From the NCBI GenBank assembly GCA_039654915.1, contig CM077596.1, positions 51,954,501-52,018,500 on the forward strand: a stretch of 64,000 bases of DNA, read 5' to 3'. Below the pieces are notes generated by a model. It ran no database searches, had not been told where the DNA came from, and worked only from the letters and a program-made list of their open reading frames with translations. Numbering within the stretch: the stretch's first letter is position 1; the number at the start of each line of letters is the position of its first letter. This DNA is from Aquilaria yunnanensis (Eukaryota > Streptophyta > Magnoliopsida > Malvales > Thymelaeaceae). Made by a program: the position numbers and the translations under genes. Shown here in pieces: positions 29,350 to 42,579 of the stretch.

Positions 29350-32300
29350 TGTTGACACCCAATTTCGTCCGGCCATTAAAATAATTTTAAAAAAATTTAA
29401 ATAAAAAAAATTAAATAAAAAATGTATTATTATTATTGTTATTATTATTACTAATTTTTTTTTTTTTTAATTAGTTTAAAATATATTTTTGTTTTGTTTT
29501 GTGAAGATTTGATATATTTGTGTATATGTGTATGTTTGAAAGAAAAAAAAGAAAAACTCCATAAAAATGACAAAATTTAAAAGTTTGAGGTAAAAATGTC
29601 AAAATTAAGAAGTTTCAGGCAAAATTGACAAATTCTGAAAGTTTCAGGAGCATTTGGCAGTTTGTCACATAAAATTTTGAGCCTGCCGACGTTTTTGTCT
29701 CAAATTGACAGAAAACGACAAAATTGTCAAAATCAGAAGCTTCAGGAACTTATCCAGAGGCTGAGAGACGTAAAGGACTAAAACTGTCATTTTACCAATT
29801 TAAGAGATAAGTTTGAAATTTTTTATTAATTTATCCATCAACAGTTCAGCTAAACTTCCTCTATAAATAGCCCCCCAAATTTTGTGCTGAACACAGAAAA
29901 AAATAGCAAAAAAACTTAGAGCTCCGTTTTAAAAAAAAATAAAATTACAGCCCTTAGCCCCTAGCCCTCTTCACTTCTTCCCCAGAAAGCCAAAATTTTT
30001 CTCTTCTGATTCCGTCTCTCTCTCTCTCTCCTCACCCCCACGCCACCGCCGCCGTGCCCCACGCCGTCGCCGCCTGCCGCCGTCCCGTCGCCGTGCTGCC
30101 TCACCGCCGCCGCCGTGCCCCACGCCGTCGTCCGCCGCCCTGCCCGCCGCCGTCCCTTCCTTTTCTCTCCTTCTTTTTCTCTCCCTCCGCCCCCGCCGTG
30201 CTCGCCGTCCGCCGCCCTGCCCGTCTCCGCTCCAGACGCCGCGCCAGCGCCGCCGTCTCCACCGCGCCTGCAACCCCCAGCCCTTCCTCTTCCTCCTCTG
30301 TGCACAGCCACCCCCCCCCCCCCTTTGCGCCCGACGCGTCCGTCTTCCTGAGAGTTCAAAATCCAATTTTTAGGGTAAAATCCCTATTTAGTTCATTAAC
30401 TTTTCAATCTGTTTCACTTTGATCACTAACCTTTTTCTTTTGTCTTTGCAGAAAACTAATTAACTCTTTTAATTATTTATTTATTTATTTATTTGTTTAT
30501 TATTGTTATTATTACTAACCTTCTTTTTTATTGTTGTTATTAACAACTAATCCATCTAACTTACTAACCATCTAACTTTTATTGTTATTATTATTATTAT
30601 TATTATTAATTGTTAACATAACTTATTTTTATTGTTACTAACAACTAACTTGCTAACTTTTATTTTTTGTTATTAACATCTAACTTTAATTAAACTTGGC
30701 TAACTTTTATTTATTGTTGTTAATTAATTAACTTAATTAAACTTGGCTAACTTTTTATTATTGTTGTTAATTAATCAACTTAATTAAACTTGGCTAACTT
30801 TTATTATTGTTGTTAATTAATTGACTTAATTAAACTTGGCTAATTTTTATTATTGTTGTTAATTGTTAATCTAACTTTACTAACTTTGTTAATTATTATT
30901 ATTATTATTGTGTTATTAAAGTGGATGGCCAAAAAGCCCCACTTTATTATTATTAATTTTCCTTTATTTACTTTATATAATTTTTAGGTGGTTAAATTTA
31001 TTTTCACTTAATTCACCTTTACCCATCAATAATAAATAAGTAAATGAGTAAAATAAAAAATAAAAATTAAAAGAAGATTCTTTTATGTGAAAAATCATTT
31101 TTAAAAGCTAACTATCTTTTATTATTTTAAAACATAACTTTTTATTCCTTTTATTAGAATTATTAAACAAACATAATTAAATAATTCCAAAAATACAAAT
31201 CAATTCTGTTTTTAAATATATCTTTAAAGTAATAATAATTAAAAATTCAATAAAAATTCAATAAAATTATAATTAAAATTAATAATTAATTAAATAATTA
31301 AATTTAAAAAAAAATTAAAAATCCATGACCAAATGATCCGTCAGGATCCATGGCTTGGAATTATTTTTTAAAAAAAGTATATAAATAATTTATTTTCTTT
31401 ATTAAAAATAAAAACTTTGGACTAATATATTAATTATTAAAATATAACTTTTTAATTTTCTTTATTAATAAAAAGAATAAAAAGAGTAAAATTTTTGGGT
31501 TAATATTATTCAGTAATATTTTGCTTATTTCTTTCAAAATAATGAAAAGACATAACTTTTTGTTTCCTTTATAAAAGTCTTAGTCAAATGATTTCAAAAA
31601 AAAATAACAAAAATAAATAAATAAATAAATAATAATTGAATTTCTCTTAAATATATTTTCAGAGATATAAATTAAAATTAAAAAAAAAATCTTTCATCAA
31701 ACAAAGAAGAATATAAAAATAAAAATATCAAGACTTTTGTTTTAAAATACATATAAATTTTTGGTTAAATAATCTTTTTTAGATATCAAAACTTTTTCCT
31801 CTTTTGTTTAAAATATACATATAAATTTTTGTTTTTTTTTTTTTGTTTAAACAATTAATTTTGGTTAATCTTTTACCAAAACAAAATAAAACAAAATAAA
31901 ATATTAAGATTTTTCTTTTATGTTTGAAATATACATATAAATTTTTATTTCCTTAATTAAATATTGATTGAATAATTGATTTTTGATTCACCTTTTATCA
32001 AATAAAATATTAAGATTTTTCTTTTAAATACGTATAATTTTTTTTTGGTTGAATAAATAAGATCTTGATTTAATAATTTTTCTTTTTAGTTTATCTTTTA
32101 TTAAATAAAAAGAACAAACATAACATAAAATATAAATCTTTCTTGATTAATTTATTCCTTCTTTTTGAATAAACATAAAATAAATCTCAAAATTTTTTTA
32201 AAGTTTTTATTACTTTTTAATTCCTTTATAAATTAAGTATTTATTTAAATAATAAATACCCTTCATTAAACAAGATAAAAAGAAAAAGAAAAGAAAGATA

Positions 32301-33045
32301 AGAAAAAGAAAAGAAAGATAAGAAAAGAAAGATAAGAAAAAGATAATAAAGATAAGAAAGATAAGATAAGATAAGAAAGATAAGAAAGAAAAGAAAGAAA
32401 AGAAAGAAAAATATAGAAAATAAAAATTTTTAGATTATTAATGAATCTAAAAATTCTATAACAAAAAGAATTACGAAATTAGTAATTAAACTAATAATTA
32501 ATTCCATAAAAATAAGAATTAAATAATTAACTATAAATTAAATCAACTTACATATCCGGATGATCCGTCAGGATCTGCGGTTTAAAAAAAATATCACCCT
32601 TTTAATTAAATAAATTAAATAAAAAAAAAAGATAAAAATCCATATTTACAATATGGATTAAATTATTTAAAAGTTCACCAAATTCCGTGTCCAAATGACT
32701 CGGCAGAGTCCATGGTTCGGAATCAAAAATCTTCCGTGTCCAAATGACTCGGCAGAGTCCATGGTTCGGAAGTATAAAATTTCATACAAATTAATTAATT
32801 TAAAAATCCACATTTCGACTAATCCAGTTAAAATTTCTAATTTTGAAAATTAACTGAGAATTATTTAAAAGCAAAGCAAAACAAAATTAAAATCAACTAA
32901 GGTGCCAATTTTTGGGCGTTTTAACAAAATTGTTTTAACGTAACCGTACTCCCGATCCCCGAACTCTCGCAGACCAATTTTAAGGTGACCAATCGACCTA
33001 AGAAAACTGATTGGTGGCGACTCCCGAAAACCCGACGTTGCCACA
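29350..33045 (+). repeat. 3' LTR (3.7 kb)
   Basis: Full-length partner of the 5' LTR: TGTTGACACCC to CGTTGCCACA, followed by TCCCT. The TATA box is at 29861-29870 and the GC-rich leader at about 30035-30350. The 49-bp pair recurs near 32683-32772. Confidence 0.95.
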
Positions 33046-33050
33046 TCCCT
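33046..33050. other. 3' target site duplication (TCCCT)
   Basis: Exact match to 12550-12554. Confidence 0.93.
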
Positions 33051-33990
33051 AAATTACACAAGATGAAATTCAATAATTCTATCCTTAACTATATTCCAAT
33101 TTAACCTTTTCAATTGTTGAAAATGCAAATTTCCAAATTATACCAAGTACAAATGCACAAATAGAAACAAAGCTATAGCTAATAACAATCCCATCTGCAA
33201 CTACTACAACCACCAACACTCTTAGCGCACATTTGGATCTAGTATAGAAAAATGATATTATAACGATCACTAACAGCTAGTTTGGGGCACGTTAACCCTG
33301 ACACTTTGATGCATTAAGGCTGGGTTGGTTGTGCAATTTCATGGGTCAGGTTTTGTGAATCCAGAATTGCCCACACAAGTCTCATCATTTTTTTGATCAA
33401 ACCATTGTCGAACATGAGCAACACCAACTGAGGCCATCCAAAACTCCAAACCAAACAAAATACTTGTTTCTCACTCTTTCTCTCTGCTATTCTCGCTCCC
33501 CATATCGAGGCCGGTCAGGAGTTGTCAACACACTTCCACCTTTTCCTTGGAAAGTGTTATGGTTGATTCTTAACTCACTCAACAACACCATCAACCTCTA
33601 GGGATCCTTTGTCAACTCCTTCTCATTAGATGAGAACGAACATCATCAAGTTACTTAGACTTGGTTTTTGGACAAAATTTTCTGTTGTTACATCTAGTTA
33701 TTGACTAGTGGCAGTTTTGGTGTGTAAAGATTTTTTTTTTTTGCTTTATTTTGATCAATTGGTATGTATAAATGTTGTGTTTTGCTTATTCTATTTCAAT
33801 TTTTTGTTCACTAGCCTGGCAAGTAGGCTGCTCCACCAGCACCATGCTTCATTAATGGAAGAAATGAATCAGAACACATTATCATCCCAACAAGCAGACT
33901 TGTTATATCTTAACTGCTATTGTTTTCTATCTTCAATTTATTTAGGAAAACCCATGCCAGAAACTCAAAGGCTAGAATTCTATGGTGAGA
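33051..33990. other. Non-coding interval
   Basis: Host or old-repeat DNA joined to the insertion. A plus frame at 33708-34061 starts in a T-run, runs into the next LTR fragment and shows no domain. Confidence 0.4.
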
Positions 33991-35400
33991 TGTGTAGCAA
34001 CGTGATTTTTATGAGTCGCCATCAGTCAGTTTCGCATAGATCGATTGGATACCTGTTATAGTTTGAAAAAAATTCTAAGATCGTAAGTCGGTTACGCTAA
34101 AATAACCTTATTAAAGCGCTCAGAAATTGACACCATGGGGTTTGGTTTTATCTTTTCCTAAATCTTTATTTCTTTACCTAATAATTGATGAAATGGTTTT
34201 AATAAATCTTATTTAGTTATATTTGATTTTTAATTTAATTCCAAACTATGGATCTTATTAGACCAACCAGATATGAAATATTAGAAGTCCTTGAAATCTC
34301 GAAACTTTATCAAATTCACGAAGAATTTAAAATGACTATCTTGTTCTAGGCTATGAGTCTTATCAGACCAACTGGATTTGAATAAATAATCTATATCTGG
34401 ATTTTATCAAATCACCAAGAACGGATTCTTAAATTTTGTTATCTATTTAAAAAAAATGAACTCCATTTAATTTCTTTCTAATTTCTAGATGATGAGGAAA
34501 GTAAAAATATCTGAGCAATTAAACAACTAATTAATTTTATGTATTATTTATCTGAGCAATTAAACAACTAATTATTTTTATGTACTATTACTTTTTTAAG
34601 GTGCATTATGAGATTTAAATAACAAAAATCACACTATTCTAAGATTAAAAGAAAATAAAGATAAATAAAGAGATTAAAAAATATATAAAATAAAAAACCA
34701 AATTCATATACTACATTGTACCCCTATACAAATTCAATGCATGTCCAAGTGTACCAGTAAACAAAAAGAACAAATAAAAAGAAACAATAAAAATTTGATG
34801 TTAGTGACTAATCTGCAAAAAGAAAGAAAAAAAATGATAGTGATCTAGGTGAACAAATAAAAAGACCAGTGGACTGAATGAGAATTATACCAAAAGCAGA
34901 TGGTTGATTGGGTCAACAGCAGTGATGGGTCGAGTCTCGGGTCGCGATCCGGATCTGGCGTTCTCCTTCGATCCGGTTGGCAGCGGTGGCGTGGCTCTGC
35001 TCGGCAGCGACGCAGCAGCCACCAGGAGGGGTTGACGGAGAGTGGAGTGGCGGCTGGGGAAGTCAGGGATGACAGGAGGCAAGGAGGGCGCGATCCGAAG
35101 CGGCGGTGGGAGTGCCATCCTTTTCCGATTAGGGAACCGTCGGCAGTGCGATCCTTTTCCAATTGAGGAACCGTCGGCGGCAGCTTGGGTGGCGGCTACA
35201 GAGTGGGGCTAGGGTAGGCAAGAGGCGGCGCTGACGGTGGAGCTGGCGGCGTATGTCTGAGGAGGTGGAGCGTCTGGAGGGGCAGAGGGAAGGTGACGCG
35301 TCGGGCACAGGGGGAGACCAGGGGTGGCGGCGGTTCTAAGAAAAGTTAGGGTTTTCTAAAGTTGAGAGAGAAAAAGGGCTAGCGGCTGCAGATTTCCTTT
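33991..35400 (-). repeat. Truncated LTR of a related Tat/Ogre-like element (minus strand)
   Basis: The minus strand ends with CCAATCGATCTA...AACTGACTGATGGCGACTC...CGTTGCTACACA. This aligns with the last 60 bases of the 20.5-kb element's LTR (CCAATCGACCTA...AACTGATTGGTGGCGACTC...CGTTGCCACA). Farther in, at about 34900-35340, is a GC-rich block, and at 35340-35400 a CT-rich leader on the minus strand, in the same order as in the intact LTR. No primer-binding site follows at 33990, so it is a solo or truncated LTR. Short frames at 34845-35166 are GC artefacts. Confidence 0.5.
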
Positions 35401-38400
35401 TTTTTGAAAAAACTTAGGGTGTGTTTAGTTCTAGAAAGAAAAATTTCAGAAAATTTTTAAAAATTAGAAAATGAAAAGAAAATGTGTTTAGTTCACTAAC
35501 TTTTGTTTTCATTTTTATAGGAAAACAACTTTCTACTTTATTAAGAATTATAAAACTTCTTTTTTATTGTTTTCTATTTTTTAAAAATCAGAAAACATGT
35601 TTTTTACTTAACTAAAAACTTTCAATAGATCTTTGAGGCACTCAGCAGTCTACACCTGTCTCTCATTTGACCAAACCTCTCAACCATGGCGTCTACGGTC
35701 CGATTCCTTGTCATCTGATGCTTACCTCGCTTCATTTATTCCGATTTATCAACAGATTGTTCCGCCATTTCTCTATCATCATTTGATTCGCAGGTTCGTT
35801 CATCTGATCTCTTATCTTCTCAATCTCTCTCTGTTTTTGCTTGGGATTTCGTTTTCTCTCTTTTTTTTTCCCCAAATAATGACTCATACTTATACTAGGA
35901 GAGTCTTAAGTGAGATTAGCCATGTTTTTAAGAGTTAAAACCCATCCAAATCATATTTGATAGAGTTTAAACCTTTTAGGATGTTATCTGATCAAAATAT
36001 TTGTCCAAGTAAAGAAAAACTCTTAATTTGGTGATTCTGCCCTAGATTCTACGTGAATTTCTTGTTTCACCCAATATTTTCCTATTTTGTCAATTGAGCC
36101 CAAATTTTTGTAGAATTTTCCAGATTCTCGTAAACATTTATAAACTTGTCAGATTTGCCTAAAATTTTATGAACTTAACAAATTTGTCCCAAAATTTACG
36201 TTTTTACCAAAAACTTTCTAAAAACTCTAAAATTCACACCCAAACTTGTCCCTTTTACCTAAATTGACCCCAGAAAACCTTTAGGACTCCTAATTAGTAC
36301 ATAAACTAAGTGAATTCCTATTTGACCCTAAATGATCATACTAACTTCTAAAGTTTTATAACATGAGCAACAATGTAACCTAAACATAACCAGACCAACT
36401 AATCCTAAAATGATAAAAATGACCAAAATGTCATAACAATTGACCAAATTGCCCCTTAAAATGAAAATTCCCCCTAAACTAATTTTCCTAACCCTAGAAC
36501 TTAAACAAAAGTCAGTGCCCGGACAAAATTAAGTATAAACAGGATGCCCAAAAAACACTAAACCCAAATGACGAGTGAATCTTTAATGCAAACCCATTAA
36601 CATAAAATGAACTAGGCCTAAAAAGAAAAACTGTGATAAAAAAGAATAGACAACTAACATCAAAAGCCCATTTCAATTATCCAATTAAGCCTAAAATTCA
36701 AAACAAAACAACTGTAACAATAATAAAAGCCGATGGTTGAATTTACCTCTTGGCCAAAACCCTAGAAACCAAATCAGATCAGGAAAAGATGATAAATAGT
36801 ACTTGACATGGTCGTCCTTCAGCCCTACCCAAGAAGCCTGTGAAAACTAATCTCTCGGTTGTTGCAATTGACTAGCTGTATATGTGCGCGAATTAAAACT
36901 TCATGCTACTAATTGATTAACCTATAATATGCAAGATGCATGCTCTTATGCTTTAACTAGAGTAAATAAAAACCATAAAATCGTTCACTTGGCCAAGGTA
37001 TTTTCATAGAAAATAAGTTCAAATAGCCAAAACATGAAAAATCAAATTTGTATGATTAATACTACACATAACAACCGGGTGAAAGTATGCAACAATAAGT
37101 AGACTAATGTCATCACTCAAGAGCAAGCCTAGGGTCTAAAACTAAAAAATATAGACAAATGAGGCAACTAGGTGTACAACACATATACAAGCCTCGACTG
37201 AAATTTTTTCCTCTAACTCCCACCTTAGAAATGAATTCCAATGGCGAGTCACAAAAGGCTATCCACATGTTGTTAGGCTCTGTGGCCAATAAAAAACACT
37301 AAAGTTAGCACTATTACTTAACCAACAAGTAACCCAAATAGACTAAAATCATAAAGATTCTCAAGCAAAGTACATTCAACAACAAGCTACTATGACAACC
37401 CTCAGCGATTACCTGGCCCAATAATGTCAGAATCTACACAACATAGCTAGGGAGTGAAAATTCAAAAATTCTCAGTAAAGGTCTTCACTTCACTCACAAG
37501 AAAAGTGAACATATGTAATCTGCTGCGAGCTCATACAGCTTGAAGCTAAACTTATGCCCATACATCTCAATCCCTTGGGACTTCTCCTCAACCTAGTTTT
37601 TGAACTACAAGGCAGAGCCTTGCCTACTAGCAAGCATATCTTACTAGCCTAACCAGTGATGTTTCACTAGTTGAAACTCCCTTATGTTGTATAGGGGCTC
37701 TATGGTGGGACTATTGTCGACTAGGCCATAAAGTCCCGCTATGCCATAAGGACCCGCTAAGCCATAAGGACCCACTAGGTGCTTTAAGGTTTCATATTGT
37801 AACCTCGTGCCCGACGGCACGACTAGGTCGCTGATGATACTAAACCTTTCACCCAAGCTAGAGATACTTAGTTGTGGTCATTTGTTAACTAGTTTTCTTG
37901 CTTATGGTTAAAGTAACTATAAAACCCAAGAAAACTCCTAGGTCTCGGAGGAGTTTTGGAATCCTCGGAGTACCTCTGGAATACTTAGACCCCTAGGTAC
38001 CCTAAGCATCCCGTTAGGCCTCCCCTCAAGCCCTCAAGCAAAATTGGAAATTTTCAACCAACATAACTGTGGCAACCCTACTATGAACTTTTCGTGGCGC
38101 TGGAGACGTGTTGCCAATGTCTGCGATACCCACAATTTCCAGTTTTATTGCTACAACCTTGGAAGACTTCCCAAACATGTCAAACATGCTTGGATGGCCT
38201 TCCAACTTCACATACCTATAAAACAAGTTGTAAAGACTACAACCAACTATCACAAGCATTCCTATGGTGCAATGTAACATCATTCCAAGCTCCATAAAAC
38301 TAGTAGTCCAAAATGATAAAACTAGCCCACTAACTAATGCTATTTAATACTATTGCAAAAATTACTTGACTTCATCAAGCAAACATACTCCAATAGAATT

Positions 38401-40268
38401 AACCAAGCTTGAAAACATAACTCTTTTACCTCAACTTTAACTCATAATAAAGAATCAAGCAACTCTTCCACAAAAACTAAGTTTCACAAAGTTACACCTA
38501 AGTTCCAAGCAAACAAAAGCACAAAACACTAAATTACTAACTTCTAACTAACACCCAAGCTTCCAATCATCTAATAAACAAGAATTCATCATTGAATCAC
38601 AAGTTACCTCGCAGAAAAAATAGGGGATGACTGAAAACATGGTTCCAAACTCCAAAAACTTGAAATTCCACTTGGAGCAAGCTTCCTAATGCATATACAC
38701 CCTTGGTAGCTTCAAATTTCACCAAAAATTCTTGGTTTTGAACTAGAATTCTTGATAAAATGGCAGAGAGAATGATGAGCTCGGTTTTAGAGTGAAAATG
38801 GCAGCCATCTTGCCTTTACCAACATTTATGCCTCTTTTTAGAACCAAGCCACCAAAGTTTATGCATAATTACAAACAAGTCCCCTTATTTCCTTAGTAAC
38901 TAGTCAATCTTGGCCAAATCATGTTTATTTAAGTTAAGTTTGGGTCTAAAGAAAAAGTTAGGTTTTTAAAACTCATTTTTAACATTCGGTATTTAGCCCG
39001 ACTCTTTGAGATGTAAAATTACCATTTTATCTCTGAATCTTATTTGGTGCCTCCTCGGAACTTAGTGAACTTTGTCTAACTTACCTATTCTTGCTATGTG
39101 AACTTGAAAGAAGGTCCTATACTAGGTTTCAGTTACTTTACCTTCCTCGAGCAAGCTTCCCACTAGGAGAGCCATAACAATACTAGTTAGGCCAAGTAAG
39201 AACTTGGTGATGATGGGTCTAGTGATAGGGAACCCAACATAGATGGGCCAGTTACTGTTCCATTCTCATTTGAAGAACATTGCCCATGGATCAAACCACC
39301 ATTTCATTATTACAAATCTCTGTAGTTTATCCTCTCAACTGCTAGGAGTTGGGAAAAGGAAGTCTCTACATTTCTTTTAGGCCAAAAAACACCAGTTGTT
39401 GAGAGGGGTTAGAGGGTTATTGAGATAAAGGCAGAGCACATGGTAGAGTTGAAGGAGAAAGGACAGCAGATAGTTGAAAGGGACAGAAAGAAAAGGCTTT
39501 GATTCATAGAGCATTCACTCGATGGGTAATAGAGAAATAGAATAGGTCATTACTGGTGTTAACAACATAGAGGGAAATGACTAGGAGGAACTGGAGCTAT
39601 TGTCGACGCGTTTGGCGGAGAAAAATGAGCTTGGGTTAATTTATATTTTAAGTCATTATGTGTTTGTGACAATTTTACTAGAAGGTTCTTGTGTCTCTAG
39701 TACAATCATATATTGTTATGAAAAATGAGATCATTTGACAAATTGGGACCCACCAATGGGATAAAAAAAAGCATTACAAAAGCAACTTTTATTTGAAACA
39801 ACGAAGAAATTAATGAAAATGACTCATACAAATTATGATACATGGGTTATAGAATTTTAAAATAACATCAAGTGAGATAAGAGATCATGTCTATATTAAA
39901 ACAACTGCTACCATGTATTGATTTTACTCTAATTTTATATCACAGAGGTAGAATGTTTCATGAGAAAACAAATTTAGAGTCCATCTCCATCATCTCAGCT
40001 CTTTCGGCCAACTCACTTTGTTTTTCGCTCAAGCAGTTGACAAACAAGACAAATAATCTGAGCAACTTGGCATAATCATAATTAAGCAACATAAAAGCAA
40101 CCAGCGAACTTGGCAAGTACATGATAATTGTGCGGGGACAGTCCAATATATATGATAAATGTGCCACTTTTGTCGAGAAGGTGTCATCCTGCTATTAAGA
40201 CTGCTCACCGTACTGGATTTAAGTATGGGCGGACAGATGACCTTTTAATAAATCAGCATGGTGTCTAC
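35401..40268. other. Non-coding and degenerate repeat interval
   Basis: Starts with TTAGGGTGTGTTTAGTT-type sequence typical of DNA-transposon ends. The part at about 35630-35830 (a 101-residue plus frame) resembles a short 5' exon with a CGCAG/GTTCG junction but has no known domain. 36000-36500 has many T/A-rich lines with repeated TTGTCC or TTTGCC patterns. 36700-39200 looks LTR-like but I cannot place it. Short overlapping frames at 37644-38297 and 39887-40167 are unsupported. Confidence 0.35.
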
Positions 40269-40560
40269 TCTCCTCCGTCCTACTTTTTTTGTCCTATTTA
40301 ATTCTTTAAACTAATTTAACTTAAATTTATTTATATTAATTTTTATTAAAAAAATTAAAAATATATATTTATAAACTGTAGGTCTTAATTTATCATTAAT
40401 TACAAAAAAATGTATAATATAAAAAATTTGAAATAGAAAAAGTATTATTTATAATCAGCTAAATTTTAAATTTTGATTTATATAAAAGGCACTTTACAGT
40501 TAAAAGGCAGACTTAAGTTTGATGGGATAGTAGTTAAGGTAGCTTTTAAATAGGATTACT
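40269..40560. mobile_element. Candidate MITE fragment with CTCCGTCC end
   Basis: CTCCTCCGTCCTACTTTTTT followed by A/T-rich sequence with AACTTAAATTTATTTATATT, close to the interior of 8976-9380. Only one end is clear. Confidence 0.3.
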
Positions 40561-40695
40561 TTTATAACTTTCTCTTATACTCTAATTTGAGTACCAAAGA
40601 GAGATGGAGCGGGATATGTCAACCTTTTTTTTTTTCAATTTTGACTTTTCTTTTAATCTTTTAACATTTTTCTTTCCCTTTTTTTAATCTGGTCG

Positions 40696-40754
<59 letters not shown>
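40696..40754. repeat. (TC)n microsatellite
   Basis: About 29 TC dinucleotides without interruption. An open frame across it is only an Arg-Glu dipeptide string. Confidence 0.95.
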
Positions 40755-40758
<4 letters not shown>

Positions 40759-41210
40759 TCTATCCCGCTGATTTCCCTGGATCAATTCTAGACTAGAACT
40801 CCAAATTTTTTTGGTTTTACAATATGGTTTAAAACATGTAGTTAATAAACAAACAATCATGATGGCTCTAATACCAAAAATGCTCAAATAGTTTAGAACC
40901 AAGCATAAAGGTAGCTTAAACACAAGCATAAATTATTAACAAGCATGAACATGAACTAGAAATGCATTCATATGATTTATCTACCTGAAATACAAGTACA
41001 CAAAGAACTAGTGAAAACTAATTTACCACACGTGAAAAATGAACACAAGAATGATTACAAACCTGAACTATTGAAATAGAAGACTGAGCTTCAATAGGAT
41101 TGACACCACTATAGTATAGGTATAAGCACATCACTTAAACACTAAGTAATAAAATACAAACTCTGGTGAAAATAAGAAAGGCATCTAGCACATGGACTAT
41201 AATATAGAAG
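40755..41210. other. Non-coding interval
   Basis: A+T-rich, no gene seen. Confidence 0.4.
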
Positions 41211-41833
41211 GCAGAAATATCAAATTTACCACTAATATTTTGTGTAGGGAGCGAATATGCCACTATAGTTTTTTCTTTTTTTTATCAATCTCTTACTAAT
41301 GTTTTAAAATGAGCCGAATATGTCATTACCGTTTAGAAAAATAACTAAATATAGTAAAAATAACAGGTTTTGAAATGTTAGGGTTATTATGTATCTTTAA
41401 AAAAAATTTAAGACCTTTGAGATTTTTACCAAAAGAGGTTCTGACCTCTGTCATCAGTGTTTCAGTCCTGTTACTATCTCTGTCACCAACATCCCAACTT
41501 CATCGCCGTCTTCCCACTATCTCAACTGTCTAATCTCGTTGCTGAAATGTTTGTGTGAGAAAGAGTTTAATTACAAAAAGTCTTTAAAGCTTCTTAAAAC
41601 TTGCATTATCACCCTAAAATTTCAAAACTTGTTATTTTTAACATTTTTTGTTGGCTTTTTAACGTTTTCCATTAGATTTTTAACGGTTAGTGGTGTGTTC
41701 ACTCTTAATTTGAAACTTAAGTGGCATATCTGACCCATTTTAAAATATTAGTGGGAGATTGGGCCCAAAAAAAACCATAATGGCATATTTGTTCCCAACC
41801 CCAAACTTTAGTGGCAAATTTGATATTTTTTGC
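41211..41833. mobile_element. Long-TIR non-autonomous DNA element (Mutator-like MITE)
   Basis: The left 115 bp and the reverse complement of the right 115 bp align along their length: GCARAAATATCAAATTT, CCACTAA, GAATATGCCA or AAATATGCCA, then AATCTC.YACTAATRTTTTAAAATG. The interior is about 390 bp. Long TIRs and small size suit a Mutator-like element. No clear 9-bp target duplication was found. Confidence 0.6.
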
Positions 41834-42259
41834 TTAAGAGAGAAATAGAAATTCTTTCAGATGCCTAAGACTCTGGGGAACCACTCCTTAAATAAGCAAA
41901 GACTATAGGTCTTAGTGATAAGGCTTAGTAATTCTCCTCCAATCAATGAGCAAAGGAATCTGGGACCACTAAGTTAGTGGCCAGATGGTACTCTAATAAT
42001 TCTAGTTGGTGGGCAACTCTAAAGATTTTGGGTAACTGGCAGGTAGACAGACTGCTTCTTTTGTCGGTTTCTACCGACACTTACTTTCTTCACATGGAAG
42101 TAAAGGCACTGATTCAGATATGCATTTACTGGGTCCCTATTGAGTTGTTCTTATCAGATAAGGATCCAAAGCCCACTTGGCTATTTTGGATGAGTTGTTT
42201 CTGAACAGACTTCAAGATTCTTTCTTTCATCGCTAAGATAGGAATTTCACTATCTCTGA
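41834..42259. other. Non-coding interval
   Basis: A 75-residue plus frame at 41977-42204 is rich in Trp and Leu but has no known motif. Confidence 0.35.
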
Positions 42260-42579
42260 ATTTACCTCATTTATAAAATATATTAAGCATGATATCCAAA
42301 AAATCTTCATATGAATTTTTTTCTTCATCAATTATATCAACTTTATCAAATCTAATATTCTCAGACAGATATTGATTAAGGACATATTTGTCCCACCATT
42401 TTAATTCCCAAATATGCTCAAGATAAAGAGTAAAGTGTGTGTAATAATCCACTTCTTATTTCTCATAGTGCCATTAGAGGATACAAGAAATATGGTTCAT
42501 AACCACAAAAAAAAAAAAGTCCGGGAATGACACATTTTGACCTTTTTCGCAGAATTGTTCTTAAAACATATAAAATCAT

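Larger units (their letters stand above)
12555..33045 (+). mobile_element. Complete 20.5-kb Tat/Ogre-like LTR retrotransposon, non-autonomous, carrying four cargo genes
   Basis: Nearly identical direct LTRs (12555-16249 and 29350-33045), flanking TCCCT duplications, a primer-binding site at 16253, a gag-protease gene at 17363-19561 and a polypurine tract at 29337-29349 define an intact insertion. The 20-kb size, 3.7-kb LTRs, Arg-tRNA-type primer site, CHHC zinc knuckles in Gag and tandem repeats before the 3' LTR all fit the Ogre branch of the Tat lineage. No reverse transcriptase, RNase H or integrase motif is present on either strand. Mobility must therefore depend on enzymes from another element, as in gag-only (TR-GAG-type) elements. 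The usual pol space holds three virus-like Cys-rich genes and a LOG gene, all sense. The LTRs differ by about four substitutions by eye, so the insertion is recent. Confidence 0.93.

Noticed and set aside
40684..40929. Arg/Glu-repeat protein on the minus strand
   Set aside because: Translation of the (TC)n microsatellite.
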